From: Nannobrachium achirus
Lineage: Eukaryota > Chordata > Actinopteri > Myctophiformes > Myctophidae
Assembly (NCBI GenBank): GCA_963921795.1
Contig: OY997658.1
Location: 50,604,966-50,668,965, forward strand
Direction: 5' to 3'
Length of the DNA: 64,000 nucleotides
This document shows positions 22,385 through 33,570 of this stretch, in pieces. Position 1 is the stretch's first letter. Each line of letters begins with the position of its first letter. The notes below the pieces were generated by a model. The model was not told the DNA's origin. It worked only from the letters and a program-made list of their open reading frames with translations, and ran no database searches. The position numbers and the translations under genes are program-made.

Positions 22385-23369
22385 TATTAGTTTAGTTTAG
22401 TTTATTTGATCATCTTTCACAGTGTGATACATTTTACAAATCATACCTCCACAACAGAGAAAAAAAAGACAAAACAAAACACTGGAGTGATCAAAGGGAA
22501 TAGGCTGAAGCTATATAGCTTATAACTGCCTATCCTAACTACGTATCCTCCTTAGTTACAATAGTGTTTAAAAAGTAATCAAAACAAAAAACAAACATCT
22601 CAAAACAAAGCATGATGTCATAGGGATCTGCTTGGATCCCTATAATAACATGTAGTCTCTGCAATATACCATTAAAATAAGTTAGTTGAATATAATATTA
22701 ACTATGTTATACTATAGTAATGTATCATTTAGCTATGTCATACTGTAATAGACAATAAAACTGTTATAATAGAATATAATAACTATGTAAAACTGTATTC
22801 ACTCAGGATGTTGAATTTTAGCCTTTTTTTTTATTGTACCATATTGTTAATTTGTTTAATCTCCTCTGTCAATCCATTCCAAATCTTAACCCCACAAACA
22901 GAAATGCACATGCTTTTTCTTGTGGTCGTAGCCCAGGCTTGTTTAAAATTTCTTTCCCACCTTAACTCATAACCCCCCTCTCTATCCCTGAACATTTTCA
23001 GAATGTTCCCAGGAAGTATCTTATTTCTTACCTTAAACATTAGTTGAGCAGTTTTAAACTCAACCAAATCAACAAACTTCATTGTACCAGACCTCAAAAA
23101 CAGCTCATTTGTATGGTCATAAAAACCTACCTTATGTACAAATCTTATTGCTCTTTTTTGTATTATGGATAATGGTAGAAGGTTACTACTATAGGTATTT
23201 CCCCACACCTCCACACAATAGGACAGATATGGTAATATTAGAGTATGGTACATTGTATTTAATATGTTCCATGTACCTTTGATATTATTTTTATTTTTTT
23301 CTAATAATTCATTATAATACTCTTTCTTACATCTCCTAATAATATCCATTAGTTTATTTTTATATATTT
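22385..23369 (-). mobile_element. LINE 3' half: ORF2 C-terminus and 3' UTR
   Basis: Minus-strand frame 23349-22831 encodes IIRRCKKEYYNELLEKNKN, then after an internal loss the conserved C-terminal region LILPYLSYCVEVWGNTY, LLPLSIIQKRAIRFV and MCISVCGVKIWNGLTEEIKQ of a LINE ORF2. The reverse transcriptase core between these parts is missing. The 3' UTR runs to a (CTAAA)n-type tail at about 22385. The coding sequence extends in frame to 23369 (IYKNKLM...) and is cut by the composite insertion; its continuation is at 33571 onward. The clade is uncertain (CR1/Rex1- or Nimb-like). Confidence 0.75.
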
Positions 23370-23489
23370 AGTGGCCAAGGCCACGAAGTGGCAAATGGCC
23401 ACTTATTGATATTGGACTTCAGCACTATTATTAGTGGCCAAGGCCACGAAGTGGCAAAAGGCCACTCATTGTTATTGGACTTCATCATT

Positions 23490-24830
23490 ACTATTATTAT
23501 TATTATTCTTCCGCCACTTTTGCTCTAGCGGCTAGACCGTGCAGTCGCTTTTTACGAAACTCGGCAGTATGGCAGAGGACTATGCCAAACGGCTAAAACG
23601 CGAAGCTCGCAACAATCGGCCAAAGGGTGGCGCTGTAGGAAGCCTTGGAAAGTGCAAACTTTGAACTGGTGTAGCTCATGCCCTGTTTCAGGTACAGCAA
23701 TGAAACCTGTATACACTTATGCGTCTCCTCATGCCGAACAACTTTTACGCTCTGACTTTTGACCTCTGACCTTTACCTCTCCCACAATTTTGAATTATAT
23801 GAAAAACAGTAAAAATGTATCTCCTCCTGGGATTTTCGCGTAACGTGCGCGAAACTTTTTTTACATGAACTTTGGACCAATACGGTCTGAAAACTTAGCC
23901 GGATTTTCTTTAAAGCGAAACATTATTTTTTAATAATTAACCGTATAATGCAGTTTCATGCAAATTATTCTTCTGCCTCTAAATCATACATGCAAAGTGA
24001 CACGTTCATGGCAGTATGGCAGAGGACTATGCCAAACGGCTAAAACGCGAAGCTCGCAACAATCGGCCAAAGGGTGGCGCTGTAGGAAGCCTTCGAAAGT
24101 GCAAACTTTGAACTGGTGTAGCTCATGCCCTGTTTCAGGTACAGCAATGAAACCTGTATACACGTATGCGTCTCCTCATGCCGAACAACTTTTACGCTCT
24201 GACTTTTGACCTCTGACCTTTACCTCTCCCACAATTTTGAATTATATGAAAAACAGTAAAAATGTATCTCCTCCTGGGATTTTCGCGTAACGTGCGCGAA
24301 ACTTTTTTTACATGAACTTTGGACCAATACGGTCTGAGAACTTAGGCGGATTTTCTTTAAAGCGAAACATTATTTTTTAATAATTCACTCAATGTTGCAG
24401 TTATATGCAAATTATTCTTCTGCCTCTAAATCATACATGCAAAGTGACACGTTCATGGCATTTGGCAAATATGTAGAGGGTTATTCCAAATATCACTGAA
24501 AGCAATCTTACTCCAATTGGCCAAAGGGGGGCGCTATACGAAGCGTTTGAAAACTCAAACTTTAAAGGGGCATAAGTCATGCCTCGTTTCGTTTGAAGAC
24601 ATGCAACTTGCTTACACGCGTGCCTTGACTCAAGCGGAAGACATCTGTGTCTTTGTTAAGTAAGCTCCGCCCTTAGATTTTCCGCAATTTTGAGCAGTTT
24701 GTAAAACACTTAAACCCGCTTTTATTCCGGAACTTTCGCGTCACGTGCACAGAACTTTTTTTACATGAACTTTGGACCAATATCTAAAGATCTGTCAGAT
24801 CGTTTTTTTTTTTTTAATTGAAACATGCTT
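23490..24830. repeat. Modular repeat blocks (first copy, ~445-bp modules)
   Basis: Two near-identical ~445-bp modules (23565-24008, 24010-24455; GGCAGTATGGCAGAGGACTA...) are followed by diverged modules sharing TTGGCCAAAGGGGGGCGCTA and CGTTTC...CATGC phrases. The same series restarts at 28690. ATGGCAGAGGACTATGCC opens a short frame that soon stops, so it is probably not coding. Family not recognised. Confidence 0.7.
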
Positions 24831-24843
24831 TATTAATAATTCA

Positions 24844-25101
24844 TGGAAACAAAAGCTGTCAGACAGCTAAAAAGGCATGCACATCCTGAGCCATGTAGGC
24901 TGGGTGCTGGACTAAAGTTAGTTAACAAATAAAAGAAAGAAAGAGTCCGCACACCAAATTGGATGTTCCCAATACTTTAGTAGTTACTCAGGTGACGTTT
25001 CGAGCCTGGTGGCTCTTCTTCAGACCTGGTCTGGTCTGAAGAAGAGCCACCAGGCTCGAAACGTCACCTGAGTAACTACTAAAGTATTGGGAACATCCAA
25101 T
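24844..25101. mobile_element. Insertion with 14-bp target duplication containing a perfect palindrome
   Basis: Flanked by TTATTAATAATTCA (about 24830-24843 and 25102-25115), which is single in the sister module at 29505-29517. The insert ends in a palindrome at 24956-25103 with 71-bp perfect arms and a 6-nt loop. The arm contains TCTGAAGAAGAGCCACC then AGGCTCGAAACGTC, resembling the hammerhead core of Penelope-like terminal repeats. The variable-length target duplication and inverted terminal copies also suit a Penelope-like origin. Inference only. Confidence 0.45.
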
Positions 25102-25313
25102 TTATTAATAATTCAATCAACATTGCAAGTTTTATGCAAATTATTCTTCTGCCTCTAAAACATACATGCAAAGTAAAATGTTCATGATGAACTACCGTAG
25201 AGGGTAAGTCCAAATATCACTGAAACCAAAAAGAATCATATTTGAACTGGGGACCCCCCACCCTGACGTGAGTAGGGTTTTCCCATGATCTGGGCCTTAG
25301 GCTAGATGCAGAA

Positions 25314-25801
25314 TAGAGCTGGGACGTTCGCGAACGAATCGAATCTTTTGAACGGCTCTTTGAAGTGAACGTTGGGATCCGGTTCGCGCAGTAGAGAGCC
25401 GTTCATTTGGGGGGAGACCCCCTCCCCCCAATTCAACATCTCCTTGCTACTCCACTGAGTACTGACTGAGTACAGTGAGTGAGTGAGAGAGAGAGAGAGA
25501 ACAAGTGGAGGAGCGAGTTCATTGTTGCCTGCTTGTTTTTTTTTTGGTGTTTTATGAATAACAAAAGTCAAGGTAGCTTAATTTACACACACATTTTATG
25601 AAAAGGGTAAATACTAAATTGTGATCTCAACTGTCAGCAGAGGAATGTGGTGCCACCTTGTGGATTCATGTTTAAACAAATTCTTCTTAAAAATATATAA
25701 ATATACAAGGAGCCAAATGAGCCAGTCTTTTGAACGGCTCTTTTCAGTGAGCCAGATCGATGGTACTGTCTCACTTCAAAGAGCCATAAATCCCACCTCT
25801 A
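25314..25801. mobile_element. Non-autonomous hAT element
   Basis: Flanked by the 8-bp duplication ATGCAGAA (25306-25313, 25802-25809). Ends TAGAGCTGGGA and TCCCACCTCTA are inverted repeats; inside, GAACGGCTCTTTGAAGTGA and its relatives recur. 488 bp with no transposase frame. Confidence 0.85.
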
Positions 25802-25820
25802 ATGCAGAATGGTTAGGCAC

Positions 25821-25937
<117 letters not shown>

Positions 25938-26511
25938 TGTGAACTGAATTTAACTGATGGCTTAGTTTGGTTTTCAGAAAAACTACATTTCCCAGAATGC
26001 AGCAGCTAAGATGGCTGCTTGTTGCAATCAGTTTGATTTGTCAGCACCTGGCCGCAACACAGCTTCTCCGAGTCAGGCAATCCAAATGTTTTTGCTCTTA
26101 ACCACCGAGCTCTGCTTCACTGTGTAGCTGGCTCTCGAAGGGACTCTTCCATCGAGCAGTAAGCAAAACTCCACTATGTTCTCCTCTGTCGCACATTTGC
26201 TCTGTATTTTGCCACATTGCTAATGGTGGTTCTATCTGTTCCCATTGTAGGCAAATTAGGAGCTGCATCTGAGTCTTGGAAGAGAAATGGCATGTGTTAA
26301 TGGAAGCAACGGCATACTGTGAAACATATGTTTCGAATGTAACCCCTGTTTGTTAAGTTCTGGAAAGAAGCATATTTTGAGTTAAAAGCCCCGGTTTTGG
26401 GAAGAACTTTATTTCATGTTTTAGGGGAACGCCCCATTGAATAAAACAACGCTTATTGCGTTTTCACCTTGAGAACTGTTTCCGTGTGCTGGTTTGGGTT
26501 CAGACTTCACA
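25938..26511 (+). mobile_element. Solo-LTR-like segment with promoter motifs
   Basis: The segment opens TGTGAACTG and closes CAGACTTCACA (TG...CA with inverted tips). It carries an AATAAA (about 26441) placed where an R region would end, and a core promoter-like block near its start. No matching flanking duplication was found, and the left flank is microsatellite. It could equally be a host TATA-less promoter with a short spliced exon. If an LTR, it is a lone fossil with no internal region nearby. Confidence 0.35.
25981..26025 (+). promoter_or_regulatory. ZNF143-type and YY1-type motifs
   Basis: ACTACATTTCCCAGAATGC matches the well-known ZNF143/SBS promoter motif. AAGATGGCTGC, 10 bp further on, resembles the YY1 motif common at TATA-less start sites. 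The pair suggests promoter activity, past or present. Confidence 0.6.
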
Positions 26512-26801
26512 ATACTTAATGTTTAAAAACTTTATTTGAAGACGTTTACTACTTGAATTATTTAAGCCTGAAAATGGCTAGGTTGTTAACCCTCTGTTTT
26601 GAAGGTTTACAACCTGATGACCAACTCTTCAACAAAGACAACTAGGGATGTCCCGATACCACTTTTTTGCTGACCGAGTACGAGTACAAGTACTTCATGT
26701 TGAGTACTCGCCGATACCGAGTACCGATACGAGTACAATTAATAATACAAAATGTATTTAAATTACGCTTTTTTTTCCTTTTTTTTTTCAACACGTGTTC
26801 C

Positions 26802-27121
26802 CAGGGGCGTCAATTGGGTATGGCAATACCCTGGGTCCAGGGGGGAAGATAAAAAGTTAGTTCTGAATATGAATCCATGAATGTCTCTTTGTCTATCTGT
26901 GCGGGTTATTATGTTGGTAAATTACAGTAAATAAATGCAAACTTAACAAAATGGTCACTTTAACAAGGTATTATAATTATATTTAAGGTATATATAATGA
27001 TATATTATAATGTACTTCTTCTTAAAATAAATGTATCATGCCTGTTGCTAAGGTATGGCAACATGACTGGTGTCACCAGTCATGTTGCCATACCTTATCT
27101 TTTTCTGAACTGACGCCACTG
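26802..27121. mobile_element. Nested hAT element
   Basis: Flanked by the 8-bp duplication CGTGTTCC (26794-26801, 27122-27129). Ends are CAGGGGCGTCA and TGACGCCACTG. Near the right end is a perfect hairpin around 27053-27098 (AAGGTATGGCAACATGACTG and its complement). 320 bp, non-coding. Confidence 0.85.
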
Positions 27122-27338
27122 CGTGTTCCTCCATCCACACACAGTGCAGGTCCGTCCATGCTAATAGGCTAGCTCCGGTGGAATAGGTCTTTTAAACTCT
27201 ATAAAGGGAACTAGAAATGCTATCCTTAGATGGACAACAAGTGTTGTCCATATCTACGACTCCTATGGACTTTATTTGGAAATATCGTTTGTTGTTGTTT
27301 TATGGAGCGACGTTCAGCAACGTGAGACGTGAGTTACG

Positions 27339-27439
<101 letters not shown>

Positions 27440-27540
27440 AAAGGGTAGGCGGCCGCAGAACCCCCTCTTGATATTTTATTAGTGCATTGTTTGCACTCTG
27501 CTTTGGTGTTGTCATCCTCACAAAGAAGTGCACTCATTGC

Positions 27541-27767
27541 CAAGGGTGTCGCACCAAATTCTGGGCCCTGGATTCACTGCTGGCCCCCCATGAATGTTCT
27601 TCATGGGGTATTTAAAAAATAGCAGATCTGCAAGCTTGCAGTGCGGCACTGTGAGCTTGCATATCTGTTATTTTTCAATAGCAAAAGTATAAAATAATTA
27701 AGGCCCTGGCTTCCACCTTGAGCCCTAGTAACTCAGTCCCACTTTTCTCCCCCTTGTGACGCCCCTG
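27541..27767. mobile_element. hAT-like element with AGCAGATCT hairpin
   Basis: Begins CAAGGGTGTCGCAC and ends TGTGACGCCCCTG, matching the family at 62284-62788. It carries a hairpin at 27614-27675 (AAAAAATAGCAGATCTGC... TATCTGTTATTTTT). The flanking 8 bp do not match, so the ends or family rule are uncertain. Confidence 0.55.
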
Positions 27768-27924
27768 CTCGGTATCGGCCGCTGCCGTGAGAAGTATCTG
27801 GCGAGTACGAGTACAGCAAAATAGGGTTGTATCGGGGCGAGTACCGATACCGCGAGTACCGATACCGCATCCCTAAAGACAACTAATGAAAAAGTTGGAA
27901 AATAAAGATATTGAGTTAAAACCT

Positions 27925-28630
27925 TGAGGAGTTCTTTGGAACTATTTTATGTCTGTTGCATATAGTCTTTTGCATAGATGTTGTGTAGAGGTCAATTTGT
28001 GCTTTTACCAATAACTATGCCGATTAGTGTAAAATCGGCAGAGTCTCTGTCATTTATAGCGCCACCAGAAGGCCGAAAACGCATTCTTCAATATTACAGA
28101 TTTTATCCGATAATCACACAAATGGGCACACAGTATCTCTACAGTGATGTAATCATGACGGATTTGTCCAATATCATATTCTATCTAATTGGATAACATT
28201 GAATTCCAAGGTTTGCAGGATTGCTCCTTTTTGAACAAAATGTCTCAAACGCAGCCTGCTATTTGTGTGAGATTCTGCACGCACATTCCCACTAGGCCAA
28301 GGAACAGATGCCACCCTTCTCACATTGGCCTGTTATAGCGCCACCAGCGGGTCAATTTTTGCAAAACCCATTTTTGGAACAAAATGCCTCAAATCCCGCA
28401 TGCAGCGTCCGATTGCCGTGAAAGGCCAAAGAACACGTGGTACCCTTTTCACTTTGGCCTATTATAGAGTCACCACTAGGCCAAAAAAAAAAACACCTGA
28501 CCTGCCGGAGACCTGTTCGGAAGAACACTGCTTCTAGTTTTTCTTTGATTTCTTCTTTGCTTTCCCTTGATGCCTTTTTGCTTTCCTGCTATTTATGCCT
28601 TGGCCACTTTATCGCTGCTTGCAGCTATAT
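27925..28630. repeat. Modular repeat, 3' part of first copy
   Basis: Blocks with TATAGCGCCACCAGAAGGCC, TTATAGCGCCACCAGCGGG and TCACCACTAGGCCAAA, then CTTTGCTTTCCCTTGATGCC and the end GCCTTGGCCACTTTATCGCT with the hairpin GCTGCTTGCAGC. The same series closes the second copy at 32820-33570. Confidence 0.65.
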
Positions 28631-29690
28631 TTATTATTATTATTCCGCCACTTTTTCTCTAGCGGCTAGACCGTGCAGTCGCTTTTTACGAAACTCGGCA
28701 GTATGGCAGAGGACTATGCCAAACGGCTAAAACACAAAGCTCGCAAACAATCGGCCAAAGGGTGGCGCTGTAGGAAGCCTTTGAAAAATGCCAACTTTGA
28801 ACTGGTGTAGCTCATGCCCTGTTTCAGGTGCAGCAATGAAACCTGTATACACTTATGCGTCTCCTCATGCCGAACAACTTTTACGCTCTGACTTTTGACC
28901 TCTGACCTTTACTTCTCCCACAATTTTGAATTATATGAAAAACAGTCAAAATGTATCTCCTCCTGGGATTTTCGCGTAGCGTGCGCGAAACTTTTTTTAC
29001 ATGAACTTTGGACCAATACGGGCTGAGAAGTTAAAGCGAAACATTATTTTTTAATAATTCACTCAATGTTGCAGTTATATGCAAATTATTCTTCTGCCTC
29101 TAAATCATACATGCAAAGTGACACGTTCATGGCATTTGGCAAATATGTAGAGGGTTAGTCGAAATATCACTGAAAGCAATCTTACTCTAATTGGCCAAAG
29201 GGGGGCGCTATACGAAGCGTTTGAAAACTCAAACTTTAAAGGGGCATAAGTCATGCCTCGTTTCGTTTAAAGACATGCAACTTGGTTACACGCGTGCCTT
29301 GACTCAAGCGGAAGCCATCCGTGTCTTTGTTAAGTAAGCTCCATCCTTAGATTTTCCGCCATTTTGAGCAGTTTGTGAAACACTTAAACCCGCTTTTATT
29401 CCGGAACTTTCGCATCACGTGCACGGAACTTTTTTTACATGAACTTTGGACCAACATCTAAAGATCTGTCAGATCGGATTTTTTTTAAATTGAAACATGC
29501 ATTTTTAATAATTCAATCAATATTGCAAGTTGTATGCAAATGATTCTTCTGCCTCTAAAACATACATGCAAAGTAAAATTTTCATGATGAACTACTGTAG
29601 AGGGTTAGTCCAAACATCGCTGAAACCAATCTTACCCCAATTGGCCAAAGGGGGGCACTATATCATTTTGAAAGAAGGCGTCAAGTACAT
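28631..29690. repeat. Modular repeat, 5' part of second copy
   Basis: Starts ATTATTATTATTCCGCCAC directly after the terminal hairpin of the first copy, then repeats the GGCAGTATGGCAGAGGACTA module once and the GGGGGGCGCTATACGAAGCG modules. The head-to-tail junction indicates tandem duplication within the composite insertion. Confidence 0.65.
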
Positions 29691-29721
29691 TACATGAAAC
29701 GTTTTCTTTTTTCTTTTCTTT

Positions 29722-29768
29722 TTTGAGCGGTGCAAACCGCTCCTATATTTCACTTTCGGTTTATCTAG
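29722..29768. repeat. Terminal hairpin-like motif
   Basis: GAGCGGT-GCAA-ACCGCTC (29726-29743) is followed by CTATATTTCAC, the same hairpin-plus-CTATATTT layout as at 28612-28631 and 33552-33570. Possibly the end of a related element. Confidence 0.4.
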
Positions 29769-29794
29769 TTAAAACATATTAGCATGGGACGATT

Positions 29795-30000
29795 CTTTAG
29801 TTTAGTTTAGTTTATTTGATCACTCACATTTTTACAAGTCATACATCCACTTAGTCATTGTTACATGTGGTCAAAAGGAATAGGCTGAAGCTGAAAGCTT
29901 GTAGAAGCCTATCCTACTTATTCAAGGAGTAAAATACAGTGATTAGTTATAGGAATGTTTGAAATTCAAGGATACATCGGCCTCATAGCAGATATGAGAG
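29795..30000 (-). mobile_element. LINE 3' UTR fragment with (CTAAA)n tail
   Basis: TTAGTTTAGTTTAGTTTATTTGATCA and GGAATAGGCTGAAGCT...AAGCCTATCCTA match the 3' UTR at 22385-22560 with divergence. A separate truncated copy of the same LINE family, minus strand. Confidence 0.6.
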
Positions 30001-31500
30001 AATGGAAAATTAAAAATTAAAAAATAAATGGAAAATTAAGAAAAGGGAAAAAACATGTTGGAAGAATTTCCATATACATCAACACTAGCAATTCAGGAAT
30101 CAGAATATGTTATAAGAGTATACGGTTTTACCTTCTGGTGATAATGAAATAAATGAATAGATGAATAATCTACTTTTTTCTCAAAAAAATGTAATTAAAT
30201 ACATGGAGATAAAGGAAACATGATAAAAGGATAAGTGGGGTAATAATAATAATAATAATAACTGAAAAGGAAACATGATAGAATGAATGTACTTTTTTTT
30301 TTTTTTTACTTACATAATAATTTAAAGTGTTTAGGATTTAAGCATACATCAGCCTAATAGCAGGTAAGAGAAAATTAAGAAAAGAAAAGAGAAAAAGAAA
30401 AGAGAAACAAACAGACTAATAATATGGGTAATAATAGAAATCATAATAATAATAATAAGTGTAATAATAAATGGAGGAAAAGAAACATGATAGAGTGAAT
30501 GTATTTTTTTCTTCTTCTAGGTTTGTGTCCATGAGGTTTCTTTCATTCTTCATCGATTGGCTAGTTGAGTAATTAAACATAAGAATCGACCAATCAGAAA
30601 CCGTTCTACTCGTGACGACATGTGTTAGCCAAACAGAACAGACCAATCAAATGCTGTGTTGTTCATGCTAATTTAGATCTGTCTTGGCCATCACACTTGC
30701 ACTTGAGACCGGTCTAAAGTTCATGAAAGGTCCAGGCGTAATGGCCAGGTTGTTTCATATCCTGGACTTTTCCTAAACCCCCTCTCCGTTCTGCCCTCTG
30801 TCTGTTTTGTTTGAGCTTCTGGTCTGGACTGCATATTAATTTTCTCTTCTATTCACTCTTTGACTGCCACCAGGCTGTTAATGGCCAGGCTGTTTGTCTG
30901 ACCTCCTGTCTGTTCTCCCTCTGTCTCCCCCTTGCTTTATAACCCACAAGAAGCTCTATTTGGCTCTATCTGGTTTCAGACAGCGACAATTAGGAGTTTC
31001 TCCTGCATCTTGGCTACTCAAAATGGAGTTTCTGGTGACACATAAATGTGCACATGAATGTGCATGATACCGGTAAATTGTTATTAACCTTTGGTCTGGT
31101 CAAGGATACTAACTAACCTGGCTGGTATGTTGCGCATAATATACTCCCGACAACCCAGCACTTCTTGGCGTTGGCCGTCAGTCAAAGTTAGAGGGAAAAA
31201 GTCTGACCAACCGCATATCCTGGACCTTTCTGGCGCAAATCTACGACCACCCAAGATTCAAGACAGCGACCACGCTACATTAAACTCTGTAGTCTATGGT
31301 TTCTGTTTCGAATCCTGGTTGGTGTTCAATTTGAGCCGGTGTAAAGGTCAGGACGCACGAAAACCTTATATAGTCTGAGCAGACCTCCAGACTGACATCA
31401 TACACAACACAAAGAATATTGCCATGCATGCCTATCAACACTGATTCGCGCAGGCGCCCTTGCAGGAATTAGTTTGCACCGCTCACTTCGCACGGGTGCG
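30001..31500. other. AT-rich and unique-looking sequence, nothing firm
   Basis: 30001-30520 is A- and AAT-rich low-complexity sequence. At 30660-31120 there is a TTTATAA box (about 30947) and an ATG at 31023 opening a 14-codon frame; these could be a promoter but nothing supports a gene. The frame at 31091-31378 resembles no family I recognise. Confidence 0.4.
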
Positions 31501-31502
31501 AT

Positions 31503-31980
31503 TAAAAAAAAAAAATGACAGGTCCATCATGTGTGGCTGTAGTGGTCAGTACCTGTGCCTGGTATACGGATGGTTGTCAGTTCAAACCCCACATCGGGTT
31601 GAGTTGATGTTAACATCCTGGATGCCCATGGTATATGTGCATATGTCAAACTCTTTAATGTTGACACGTCTGATCTAACTCCAGATCACGTTCATGTTTA
31701 AAATGAGCCCCACAACTACTGTAGATTTACATGAAATTTTTTATTTTTTCCTTTCTTAAAAAAAAAAAGTGACAGGTCCATTACGTGTGACTGCCGTGGT
31801 GTAGTGGTCAGTGCCTGTGCCTGGTATACGGATGGTTGTCAGTTCAAATCCCACGTCGGGTTGAGTTGATGTTAACATCCTGGATGCCCATGGCATGTGC
31901 ATATGTCAAACTCTTTAATGTTGACACGTCTGATCTAACTCCAGATCACGTTCATGTTTAAAATGAGCCCTTCTCTACCG
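31503..31980 (+). mobile_element. Two tandem tRNA-derived SINE-like units
   Basis: Two copies of about 250 bp, each led by an A run and TGACAGGTCCAT. The second has TGGTGTAGTGGTCAGTGCC (A-box) and GTCAGTTCAAATCCCAC (B-box); both share GGTTGAGTTGATGTTAACAT and end AAAATGAGCCC. The direct tandem arrangement suggests duplication or one SINE inserting next to another. Confidence 0.65.
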
Positions 31981-32159
31981 GCTGTTTTTTTCTGTTGAGT
32001 AAAAGAAAATATGATCACTCGAAAATGTCAGAAATACTCAGATTACATTTACTCAGATTGATTTCACCCCAAGCCTCCAAAATATAAAAAATAAATCAAT
32101 AAAATCAAGGCACTCAGCCTACATATAACTTTTTTTTTTTAAACAAACATGGTTAACAG

Positions 32160-32300
32160 ATCCTGTGGCTGCCTAGTGTAGTGGTCAGGGCATATGCCTT
32201 TCATGCAGAAGGTCGTTGGACCGAATCCCGCTTGGGGTTTATGTAAGCATAATACCATGACATTTGGTAGACTTTACAGTTTGGTTCCTTGAACAATGTC
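32160..32300 (+). mobile_element. tRNA-derived SINE-like fragment
   Basis: CTAGTGTAGTGGTCAGGGC resembles an A-box and GTTGGACCGAATCCCGC a diverged B-box; the rest is unrecognised. Confidence 0.45.
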
Positions 32301-32466
32301 TTATATGGAGCCTTCCTATAAATGTCCCCCAACCCCCCTTGATGCGTTTTTTAATATCCGCCATTACTAAATAATGTATTTTGCATCATAAATCCTGAAA
32401 CAAGCATTATAATACAAACTGTCATGTCTACACCTATGTTGTGATTTTCAAGGATTGCAATGATAT

Positions 32467-32790
32467 CATGTACCAGCTCCAGTGGCCTAGTGGTTTGAGT
32501 GTCTGCCCTGAGACTAGGAGATCCGGGTTCAAACCCGGGTCGCGTCATACCAAAGATTCTAAAAAATGGGACCCAATGCCTCCCTGCTTGAAACTCAGCA
32601 TCAAGGGTTGGATTGGGGGTAACTCCCTGTGACATACTAGCGTCATGTCCAGGGGGTGTACTTGTACATCAAGCTGCCTTACGCTACAGAAACAGGAGAT
32701 AGGCTCCTGCCCTATGAGATTCATAGCCTGGCCGATTCATATGGTCTTCATAGCTCAGCAAGGCTTACTATGTACATCATCAAACTGAAC
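32467..32790 (+). mobile_element. tRNA-derived teleost SINE
   Basis: AGTGGCCTAGTGGTTTGAGT (A-box) and ATCCGGGTTCAAACCCGG (B-box, well-paired T arm) are followed by TGGGACCCAATGCCTCCCTG and ATCAAGGGTTGG, a layout shared by an abundant teleost SINE family. A second segment (GTCATGTCCAGGGGGTGTAC...CAGGAGATAGGCTCCTGCC) looks like a LINE-type SINE tail. Confidence 0.65.
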
Positions 32791-32819
32791 TGTCCAGGTG
32801 CATAGTATCACAGTTGTTT

Positions 32820-33570
32820 TTGTCTGTTGCATATAGGCCTACAGTCTTTTGCATACATGTTGTGTAGAGGCCAATTTGTGCTTTTACCTATAACCACCGA
32901 TTAGTGTAAAACTTTGTATGCACACTTCCCAGAGGCCAAGGAAAAACCTGTGCCCTGCATTTTTCACATCTGCCATTTATAGCGCCACCAGAAGGCCGAC
33001 TTACAGTATGTAAAACACATTCTTCGATATTACTCCTTCAGATTTTATCCGAAAATCACACAGATCAGTACACAGTATCTCTACAGTGATGTAATCATGA
33101 CAGATTTGTCAGATATCATATTCTATCTAATTGGCTAACATTGAATTCCAAGGTTTGCAGGATTGCTCCTTTTTGAACAAAATGTCTCAAATCATGAATG
33201 TAGCCTGCTATGTGTGTGAGATTTTGCACACACATTCCCACTAGGCCAAGGAACAGATGCCACCCTTCTCACATTGGCCTGTTATAGCGCCACCAGCGGG
33301 TCTACTTTAGCAAAACCCATTTTTGGAACAAAATCCCGCATGCAGCGTACGATTGCCGTGAAAGGCCCAAGAACGCGTGGTACCCTTTTCACTTTGGCCT
33401 ATTATAGTCACCACTAGGCCAAAGAAAAACCTACCTGACCTGCCGGAGTCCTGTTCGGAAGAACACTGCTTCTAGTTTTTCTTTGATGTCTTCTTTGCTT
33501 TCCCTTGATGCCTTTTTGCTTTCCTGCTTTTTATGCCTTGGCCACTTTATCGCTGCTTGCAGCTATATTT
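32820..33570. repeat. Modular repeat, 3' part of second copy
   Basis: Same series as 27925-28630 with divergence: TTTATAGCGCCACCAGAAGG, GCCACCAGCGGGTC, CACTAGGCCAAAG, then GCCTTGGCCACTTTATCGCT and GCTGCTTGCAGC. It abuts LINE sequence at 33571. Confidence 0.65.

Noticed and set aside
23565-24200. Small protein starting MAEDYAKRLKREARNN in the modular repeat
   Set aside because: The frame stops after about 30 codons and the module recurs as non-coding repeat.
31091-31378. 95-codon frame with TACTAAC branch-point-like motif upstream
   Set aside because: No recognisable protein family and no matching donor or acceptor pair; kept only as unclassified.
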